From: DASRSS01 sp035656335
Lineage (GTDB): Bacteria > Actinomycetota > Actinomycetes > Mycobacteriales > Jatrophihabitantaceae
Reading direction: 5' to 3'
DNA length: 9,635 bases
Assembly (NCBI GenBank): GCA_035656335.1
Contig: DASRSS010000347.1
Span: forward strand, 1-9,635
Positions 1 through 6,700 of the stretch are shown here, piece by piece (position 1 is the stretch's first letter; each line of letters starts with the position of its first letter). The position numbers and the translations under genes were made by a program. Below the pieces are notes generated by a model. The model had not been told where the DNA came from and made no database searches. It saw only the letters and a program-made list of their open reading frames with translations.

Positions 1-35
1 GTGTGAGCGACGACGTCAGCCGAGACCTGTCGTGA
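1..35 (+). CDS. C-terminal end of an upstream gene (partial), product unknown
   Basis: Only the tail is visible. The frame starting at base 3 reads VSDDVSRDLS and stops at TGA 33-35. Nine of its ten codons end in G or C, as expected for coding DNA in this genome. The other two forward frames stop at once (TGA 4-6) or have poor third-position GC. The stop overlaps the GTG start of the next gene as GTGA (32-35), the usual arrangement of translationally coupled genes. That makes a same-strand upstream operon partner likely. Ten codons do not allow a functional call, and a short leader peptide starting at GTG 3 is the alternative. Confidence 0.42.
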   Translation, partial: VSDDVSRDLS

Positions 36-1450
36 GTTCCAAGCACATGACGCCGGAGGAGTTCCGGCGCTACGGCCGCGAGGTCGTGGACTGGATCGCC
101 GACTACTACGAACGCATCGAGTCGTTCCCGGTGCTGTCGCAGGTCTCCCCCGGTGACGTTCGCGCCGCGCTGCCCGCGGACCCGCCCGAGCACGGCGAGC
201 CGTTCGAGGCGCTGCTGCGCGACATGGACGAGATCGTGCTGCCGGGCATCACGCACTGGCAGCACCCGTCGTTCTTCGGCTTCTTCCCCGCGAACGCGAG
301 CGGGCCCGCGATCCTCGGCGACCTGCTGGCGTCGGGGCTCGGCGTGCAGGGCATGCTGTGGGCCACCTCGCCGGCGGCCACCGAACTTGAGACGCACGTC
401 CTCGACTGGTTCGCCACCCTGCTCGGCCTGCCGGACCGGTTCCGGTCGAGCGACGCCGGCGGCGGGGTCATCCAGCACTCGGCGTCCGACTCGGCGCTGG
501 TCGCGCTGCTCGCGGCGCTGCACCGGGTCAGTGGTGGCGCCACCGAGCGCGCCGGTGTGAGCACCGCCCGGTACGCCGTCTACACCTCGAACCAGACCCA
601 CTCGTCGGTCGAGAAGGCCTGCCGCATCGCCGGCCTCGGCGCGGACGCGCTGCGCAAGCTCGACATCGACCCGGTCACGCACGCGGCCCGGCCCGAGCAC
701 CTGCGCGAGCTGATCGAACGCGATGTCGCGGACGGCATCGTGCCCGCGCTCGTCGTCGCGTCCGTCGGGGCGACGGGAACGGGCGCGGTCGACCCGGTGC
801 GCGAGCTCGCGACGATCGCCCGGGACGCCGGCGCGTGGGTGCACGTGGACGGCGCGTGGGCGGGCGTCGCGGCGGTCGCGCCCGAACTGCGCTGGCTCAA
901 CGACGGGCTCGAGCTCGTCGACAGCTACTGCACGAACCCCCACAAGTGGCTGCTGACGAACTTCGACTGCGACACGTTCTGGGTCGCCGACCGCGCCGCG
1001 CTGATCGGAGCGCTGTCGATCCTGCCGGAGTACCTGCGCAACGCGGCGTCCGAGTCCGGCGCGGTGATCGACTACCGCGACTGGCACGTCCCGCTCGGGC
1101 GACGGTTCCGCGCGCTCAAGCTGTGGGCGGTGATCCGCTGGTACGGAGCCGACGGGCTGCGCGAGCACATCCGCGGGCACGTCGCGCTGGCGCAGGAGTT
1201 CGCGTCGTGGGTCGCGGCGGACGAGCGGTTCGAGCTGGTCGCGCCGCACCCGCTCGCGCTGGTGACGTTCCGGCTGCGTGCCGGCGACGACGCCACGCGC
1301 GCGCTGATGGAGCGCGTGAACGCGAGCGGGCAGATGTACCTGACGCACACGTCGGTACACGGCCAGGTCGCGCTGCGCATGTCGATCGGCGCCACCCTCA
1401 CCGAGCGCAAACACGTCGAGGCTGCCTGGGCTCTGCTCAGCGCACCCTGA
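32..1450 (+). CDS. PLP-dependent group II decarboxylase, aromatic-L-amino-acid decarboxylase type
   Basis: A cytosolic enzyme expected to decarboxylate an L-amino acid, probably aromatic (Trp, Tyr, Phe or DOPA), to the amine. Its 472 residues match the usual length of animal and bacterial aromatic amino acid decarboxylases, with similarity end to end. The N-terminal part has the THWQHPSFFGFFP and ATSPAATELE blocks. His190 (NQTHSS) corresponds to the ring-stacking His192 of pig DDC. Asp273 (HVDGAWAG) corresponds to the pyridine-N partner Asp271. Lys305 in NPHKWLLTNFDC is the Schiff-base lysine (pig Lys303). Tyr334 in the mobile loop matches Tyr332, which favours decarboxylation; plant aldehyde synthases have Phe there. 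The start is GTG 32, overlapping the upstream stop; ATG 47 (residue 6) is a possible alternative, and neither has a strong ribosome site. The 3' end overlaps tesB convergently by 14 bp. Substrate cannot be read from the sequence; a glutamate/DABA-type decarboxylase is less likely. Confidence 0.9.
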   Translation: MSSKHMTPEEFRRYGREVVDWIADYYERIESFPVLSQVSPGDVRAALPADPPEHGEPFEALLRDMDEIVLPGITHWQHPSFFGFFPANASGPAILGDLLASGLGVQGMLWATSPAATELETHVLDWFATLLGLPDRFRSSDAGGGVIQHSASDSALVALLAALHRVSGGATERAGVSTARYAVYTSNQTHSSVEKACRIAGLGADALRKLDIDPVTHAARPEHLRELIERDVADGIVPALVVASVGATGTGAVDPVRELATIARDAGAWVHVDGAWAGVAAVAPELRWLNDGLELVDSYCTNPHKWLLTNFDCDTFWVADRAALIGALSILPEYLRNAASESGAVIDYRDWHVPLGRRFRALKLWAVIRWYGADGLREHIRGHVALAQEFASWVAADERFELVAPHPLALVTFRLRAGDDATRALMERVNASGQMYLTHTSVHGQVALRMSIGATLTERKHVEAAWALLSAP

Positions 1451-2345
1451 TCATGCCCTCTTGGACGACGCTGACCAGGTGGCGGCCGTCCCGGTCGAAG
1501 AACCGCCCGCTGGCCAGGCCGCGTCCACCGGTGGCGGTGGGCGATTCCGAGGCGTAGAGGAACCACTCGTCGGCGCGGAACGGCCGCTGGAACCACATCG
1601 CGTGATCCAGCGACGCCATCGCGGTGACGTCCTTGCCGGCGACCAGCCCGTGCCGGGTGAGGACGGAGTCCAGCAGGGTCATGTCCGAGGCGTAGGTGAG
1701 CACGCAGACGTGCAGCAGCGGGTCGTCCGGCAGCTTGCCGTTCGCGCGCATCCAGACCCGGTTCAGCCCGGTGCGCGCGGGCGGAGGCGGGACCTGCCAC
1801 TGCGGCGGTTCCACGTAGCGCAGCTCGATGGGCCGCGGCATCGACAGGAAGTACTGCGCGGTCGCGGGATCGGTCTGCGCGAGGCGCTCGTCGATCGTCG
1901 GGACGTCCTCCGGCGCGGGCGTGTCCGGGGGCATCGGCGGCTGGTGGTCGATGCCAGGCTGCCGCAGCTGGAAGGACGCGGACAGCGCGAAGATCGCGCG
2001 GCCGTGCTGGATCGCGGTCACCCGGCGCGTGGTGAACGAGCGCCCGTCGCGCACCCGATCGACCTCGTAGACGATCGGCGCGTCCGAGTCGCCCGGCCGG
2101 ATGAAGTACGAGTGCAGCGAGTGCACGTGCCGGTCGGGGTCCACGGTCCGTCCAGCCGCGACAAGGGCCTGGCCGGCGACCTGGCCACCGAACGCCCGCT
2201 GCCAGCGGGTGCGTGAGCTCTCGCCGCGGAAGATGTTCTCCTCGATGCGCTCGAGGTCCAGTAGCTCGACCAGTCGGTCGACGGGCACGTCGTCCGCCGG
2301 TGCCGGCACCCCAACCTCGGACGGCGGCGTCGACTCAGGCGTCAT
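1437..2345 (-). CDS. tesB: Acyl-CoA thioesterase II (TesB family)
   Basis: Hydrolyses acyl-CoA to free fatty acid and CoA in the cytoplasm. The 302 residues form the double hot-dog fold of E. coli TesB (286 aa). The first hot-dog contains FGGQVAGQAL, HSYFIRPGD and DGRSFTTRRVTAIQ. The second contains YASDMTLLDS, ASLDHAMWFQRPF and VVQEGMIR. The catalytic triad is seen as Asp221, Ser245 and Gln295, with exactly the spacing of E. coli Asp204, Thr228 and Gln278. Ser in place of Thr is an accepted variant in the family. I start it at ATG 2345, which overlaps the pyk stop by 11 bp (ATGACGCCTGA) and suggests translational coupling. The open frame reaches 2393, but those 16 extra residues lie inside pyk and do not look like TesB. 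A pykA-tesB1 pair also exists in Mycobacterium tuberculosis (Rv1617-Rv1618), so the adjacency is an old actinobacterial one. Physiological substrate length is unknown. Confidence 0.93.
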   Translation of the reverse strand: MTPESTPPSEVGVPAPADDVPVDRLVELLDLERIEENIFRGESSRTRWQRAFGGQVAGQALVAAGRTVDPDRHVHSLHSYFIRPGDSDAPIVYEVDRVRDGRSFTTRRVTAIQHGRAIFALSASFQLRQPGIDHQPPMPPDTPAPEDVPTIDERLAQTDPATAQYFLSMPRPIELRYVEPPQWQVPPPPARTGLNRVWMRANGKLPDDPLLHVCVLTYASDMTLLDSVLTRHGLVAGKDVTAMASLDHAMWFQRPFRADEWFLYASESPTATGGRGLASGRFFDRDGRHLVSVVQEGMIRVR

Positions 2346-3765
2346 GGCGCAGCACGTCACCGATGTGGTGAATGCGGATCGTGTTCGTGGCACCGGGCGT
2401 CGCCGGCGGGGTGCCCGCGACGACGATCACCAGGTCGTGCGGACGGCACACGCCACGGTTCAGCAGCGCCGAGTCGACCTGGCGGACCATGTCGTCGGTC
2501 GTCTTCACCGTCCACACCAGGTGCGCCTCGGCACCCCACAGCAGGGCCATCTGTCGCTGCACCTGCTCGACGGGCGTGAACACCAGCAGCTGCTGCTGCG
2601 GCTGCAGACGGGACAGCCGGCGCGCGGTGTCACCGGTCTGCGTGAACGCGACCAGCGCGACCGCGCCGAGCGCGTCACCGATGTCGCGCGCGGCCTTGAC
2701 GATCGCGCCGCCCGGCGTGCGCGGGTTGTGCCGCAGCTTGCCGACCCGGAAGCCGGACGCCTCGACGGACGTGATGATCCGGCCCATCGTGGCCACCGCC
2801 TGCACGGGGAACTTGCCGACGCTGGTCTCGCCGGACAGCATCACCGCGTCCGCGCCGTCGATCACCGCGTTCGCGACGTCGGACGCCTCGGCGCGAGTGG
2901 GACGCGAGTGGTTGATCATCGAGTCCAGCATCTGCGTCGCGACGATCACCGGCTTGGCGTTGTCACGGCACACCTCGATCGCGCGCTTCTGCACGACCGG
3001 CACCTGCTCCAGCGGCATCTCCACGCCGAGGTCGCCGCGCGCCACCATCACGCCGTCGAACGCGAGCACGATCGCCTCGAGGTTCTCGACAGCCTCCGGC
3101 TTCTCGATCTTGGCGATGACCGGGCGCCGGATGCCGACGCGATCCATCACCCTGTGCACCAGCTTGACGTCCTCGGCGTGCCGCACGAACGACAGCGCGA
3201 TGTAGTCGACGCCGAGGCGCAGCGCGAACTCGAGGTCCTCGGCGTCCTTCTCGCTCATCGCCGGCACGCTCACGTCGACGCCCGGCAGCGACAGGCCCTT
3301 GTTGTTGCTGACCATGCCGCCCTCGGTCACGTCGCAGACGACGTCGGTGCCGTCCTCGACCTCGACCGCGATCAGCGCGACGTTGCCGTCGTCGACCAGC
3401 AGCTTGTCGCCGGGACGGACGTCGTCGGCGAGCTGCTTGTAGGTCGTCGACACGCGGTCGTGGGTGCCTTCGACGTCCTCGACGGTGATCCGGACGCGTT
3501 CGCCGGTCGCCCACATCACCGGGCCCTCGGCGAACCGGCCGAGACGGATCTTCGGGCCCTGCAAGTCCGCGAGCACCGCGACATTGCGGCCCGCGACCTC
3601 GGCCGCCTGGCGCACCTCACGGAACCGGCGGCCGTGCTCGGCATGCTCGCCGTGGCTGAAGTTCAGCCGGGCGACGTCCATGCCGGCCTCGACGAGCGCG
3701 CGGCACCGCTCGGGGCTGTCCGTTGCCGGACCCAGGGTGCAGACGATCTTCGCGCGGCGCGTCAC
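2335..3765 (-). CDS. pyk: Pyruvate kinase
   Basis: Converts phosphoenolpyruvate and ADP to pyruvate and ATP, the last step of glycolysis; normally a cytosolic homotetramer. The 476 residues are full length for the family. The N-terminal KIVCTLGPA and ARLNFSHG (Arg33, Asn35) begin the TIM barrel, which is interrupted by the B domain at about 70-165. The active-site signature IAKIEKPEAVE holds Lys219 and the metal ligand Glu221; Asp245 in VARGDLGVE is the second metal ligand. ATQMLDSM and GADAVMLSGETSVGKFP follow, then the C-terminal regulatory domain with FTQTGDTARRLSR and VVAGTPP. Many actinobacterial enzymes are activated by AMP or sugar phosphates through this domain, but the effector here cannot be read. 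I chose GTG 3765 because homologs start at (M/V)TRRAKIV and because AAGG lies 8 nt upstream; an ATG at 3837 would lie inside gltB. It is 28 bp downstream of gltB and overlaps tesB, so it is probably the middle gene of an operon. Confidence 0.96.
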   Translation of the reverse strand: MTRRAKIVCTLGPATDSPERCRALVEAGMDVARLNFSHGEHAEHGRRFREVRQAAEVAGRNVAVLADLQGPKIRLGRFAEGPVMWATGERVRITVEDVEGTHDRVSTTYKQLADDVRPGDKLLVDDGNVALIAVEVEDGTDVVCDVTEGGMVSNNKGLSLPGVDVSVPAMSEKDAEDLEFALRLGVDYIALSFVRHAEDVKLVHRVMDRVGIRRPVIAKIEKPEAVENLEAIVLAFDGVMVARGDLGVEMPLEQVPVVQKRAIEVCRDNAKPVIVATQMLDSMINHSRPTRAEASDVANAVIDGADAVMLSGETSVGKFPVQAVATMGRIITSVEASGFRVGKLRHNPRTPGGAIVKAARDIGDALGAVALVAFTQTGDTARRLSRLQPQQQLLVFTPVEQVQRQMALLWGAEAHLVWTVKTTDDMVRQVDSALLNRGVCRPHDLVIVVAGTPPATPGATNTIRIHHIGDVLRHDA

Positions 3766-3772
3766 GGTCTCA

Positions 3773-3797
3773 ACCTTATTGGTTACCGCCCGGTCAA
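3773..3797 (-). promoter_or_regulatory. Promoter-like sequence in the gltB-pyk junction
   Basis: On the minus strand TTGACC (3797-3792), overlapping the gltB stop codon, is followed after 13 nt by TAAGGT (3778-3773). The latter fits the actinobacterial -10 consensus TAnnnT and lies 7 nt before GTG 3765. A transcript starting on the G of the start codon would therefore be leaderless. The 13-nt spacing is too short for a normal -35/-10 pair, so any promoter would rest mainly on the -10 element. The evidence is only motif level. Confidence 0.25.
3774..3777 (-). promoter_or_regulatory. Ribosome binding site of pyk
   Basis: AAGG on the minus strand, 8 nt before GTG 3765. It supports the GTG start over the ATG at 3837, which lies inside gltB and gives 24 extra residues not found in the family. 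The same bases also form part of a TAAGGT hexamer (see the promoter-like entry), so this motif can be read in two ways. Confidence 0.55.
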
Positions 3798-6700
3798 CTG
3801 CGCGCGGCGGCCATGATCGCCTCGTCGACGTCGGCACCCGTCGCCTGGGCCTGGCGCGTCGTCTCCAGCACGCGGACGTAGTCGCGCGGCGCGAGCACCG
3901 AGAACCGCGCGGCGGACGCCGGCCAGTCGGCGACCAGCGCGCGGGCCACCGGCGAGTCGGTCAGCTCCGCGTGCTCGGCGACGATCCGGCGCACCGCGTC
4001 CGCGCTGTCGCTGCTGAGCGGCTGCACGTCGACCAGTTCGCCGTTCACCAGTCCCGGGTCGAGGTCGAGCACGTAGCCGAAGCCGCCGGACATGCCGGCA
4101 CCGACGTTGCGGCCGGTGGGCCCGAGGATCACCGCGGTGCCACCGGTCATGTACTCCAGCGCGTGATCACCGACGCCTTCGCACACCAGCGTCGCGCCGG
4201 AGTTGCGCACGCCGAACCGCTCGCCGACGACGCCGCGCAGGTGGATCGCGCCACTGGTCGCGCCGTAGCCGATCACGTTGCCCGCAATGACGTTCCGCTC
4301 CGCCTCGAACGGCGCCGACTCGTCCGGACGAACCGCGATCACGCCGCCGGACAGGCCCTTGCCGACGTAGTCGTTCGCGTCCCCGAACAGCCGCAGCGTG
4401 ATGCCGCGCGGCAGGAACGCGCCGAACGACTGGCCGGCCGAGCCGCGGAACGTGATGTCGATCGTGCCGTCCGGCAGACCCTCCGCACCGTAGCGCCGCG
4501 TGACGAGCGAGCCGAGCATCGTGCCCACGGTGCGGTTCACGTTGCGCACCGGCAGTTCGAGCTTCACCGGCGAGCCGTCGAGCAGCGCGCCCTCGCACAG
4601 CTGGACGAGCGTGTTGTCCAGCGCCGCGTCCAGGCCGTGGTCCTGCTCCCGCGTGCGCACCGGCGAGTCGCCGTAGGGCGATTCCGGCTTGGTTAGCATC
4701 GGCGCGAGGTCGAGGCCCTGCGCCTTCCACAGCTCGGTCGCCTTGCGGACGTCGAGCACCTCGACGTGACCGATGGCCTCCTGCAGCGTGCGGAACCCGA
4801 GCGAGGCCAGGATCTCGCGCACCTGCTCGGCGATGTACTCGAAGAACGTGACGACGAACTCCGGCTTTCCGGTGAACCGTTCGCGCAGCACGGGGTTCTG
4901 CGTCGCGACGCCGACTGGGCACGTGTCCAGGTGGCAGACTCGCATCATCACGCAGCCGGACACGATCAGCGGCGCCGTCGCGAAGCCGTACTCCTCCGCG
5001 CCGAGCAGGGCCGCGACCACCACGTCGCGTCCGGTCTTCATCGCGCCGTCGACCTGCACGGTGATCCGGTCGCGCAGCCCGTTCAGCATGAGCGTCTGCT
5101 GCGTCTCGGCCAGGCCGAGTTCCCACGGCAGGCCGGCGTGCTTGAGCGAGGTCATCGGCGCAGCACCGGTTCCGCCGTCATGCCCGGAGATGAGGACGAC
5201 GTCGGCGTGCGCCTTGGACACGCCCGCCGCGACCGTGCCGACACCGGACTCGGCGACCAGCTTGACATGGATCCGCGCGTCCGAGTTCGCGTTCTTCAGG
5301 TCGTGGATCAGCTGCGCGAGGTCCTCGATCGAGTAGATGTCGTGGTGCGGCGGCGGGCTGATCAGCCCGACGCCGGGCGTCGAGTGGCGGGTGCGCGCGA
5401 TCCACGGGTACACCTTGTAGCCGGGCAGCTGACCGCCCTCGCCGGGCTTCGCGCCCTGCGCGACCTTGATCTGGATGTCGTCGGCGTTGACCAGGTAGTG
5501 GGACGTGACGCCGAAGCGCCCCGACGCCACCTGCTTGACGGCGGACCGGCGCAGGTCGCCGTTGCCGTCCGGGACGAACCGGACCGCGTCCTCGCCGCCC
5601 TCGCCGGAGTTCGACTTGCCGCCGAGCCGGTTCATTGCGATCGCCAGCGTCTCGTGCGCCTCGGCGGAGATCGAGCCGTAGCTCATGGCGCCGGTGGCGA
5701 ACCGCTTCACGATCTCGCTGACCGGCTCGACCTCGTCGACCGGGATCGGCGCGCGTCCGGCCTTCTCCGGGGCGAACTCGAACAGGCCGCGCAACGTGCC
5801 GCCGGCCCGGTTGAGCTCCTCGACCTTCTCGGTGTATTCGCGGAACACCTCGTACCGGCGCTGCCGCGTCGCGTGCTGCAGCAGGAACACCGTCTCGGGA
5901 TTGAACAGGTGCAGCTCGCCCTCGCGCCGCCACTGGTACTCGCCGCCGACGTCCAGCCGGCGGTGCGCCTTCGCGGTCGGCACCAGCGGGTACGCGGTGG
6001 CGTGCCGTGCCGCGGCCTCCTCGGCCAGCTCCGCGAGCCCGACGCCGCCGAGGCGCGACGGCGTGTTGCCGAAGTACTCGTCCAGCAGCGGCTGCGCCAG
6101 ACCGGTCGCCTCGAACACCTGCGCGCCGGTGTAGGACGCGATCGTGGAGATGCCCATCTTGCTCATCACCTTGAGCACGCCCTTGCTCAATGCCTTGACG
6201 TACTTGGCGATCGCGTCCTGCGCCGAGATGCCGGTGATCGCGCCGGACGCGACCAGGTCCTCGATCGACTCGAACGCCAGGTACGGGTTCACCGCCGCCG
6301 CGCCGTAGCCGATCAGCAGCGAGACGTGGTGCACCTCGCGCGCCTCACCGGTCTCCACGACCAGGCCCACCTTCGTGCGCTGACCGGTCCGCACCAGGTG
6401 CTGGTGCACGGCGGACACGAGCAGCAGCGACGGGATGGGCGCGTGGTCGGCGTCGCAGTCGCGGTCGGACAGGATCAGGATGCGCGCGCCCGCGTCGACC
6501 GCGGCGGAGCACTCGCGCCGCACCCGCTCGATCGCGGCGGCGAGCGCCTCGCCGCCGCCGTGCACGCGGAACCGCCCGTCGATGAGCTGGCAGGCGAAGC
6601 CCGGCATGTCACCGTCGGCGTTGACGTGCCAGATCTTCGCCAGCTCGTCGTTGTCGATCACCGGCCGCGGGATGACGATCTGCCGGCAGGACGCGGGGCC

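Noticed and set aside
32..1450. Reading the decarboxylase as an aromatic aldehyde synthase or as a glutamate decarboxylase
   Set aside because: The loop residue is Tyr334, not Phe, and the overall blocks (THWQHPSFFGFFP, NPHKWLLTNFDC, LGRRFRALKLW) follow aromatic amino acid decarboxylases.
2346..2393. N-terminal extension of tesB by 16 residues
   Set aside because: It lies wholly inside pyk and is unlike TesB; ATG 2345 gives the expected length.
2101..3816. A 571-codon plus-strand open frame opposite pyk and part of tesB
   Set aside because: Antisense shadow with a compositionally biased product, while pyk shows every catalytic motif on the other strand.
3766..3837. N-terminal extension of pyk by 24 residues
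   Set aside because: It overlaps the end of gltB, has no family similarity, and the GTG at 3765 has a suitable ribosome site.
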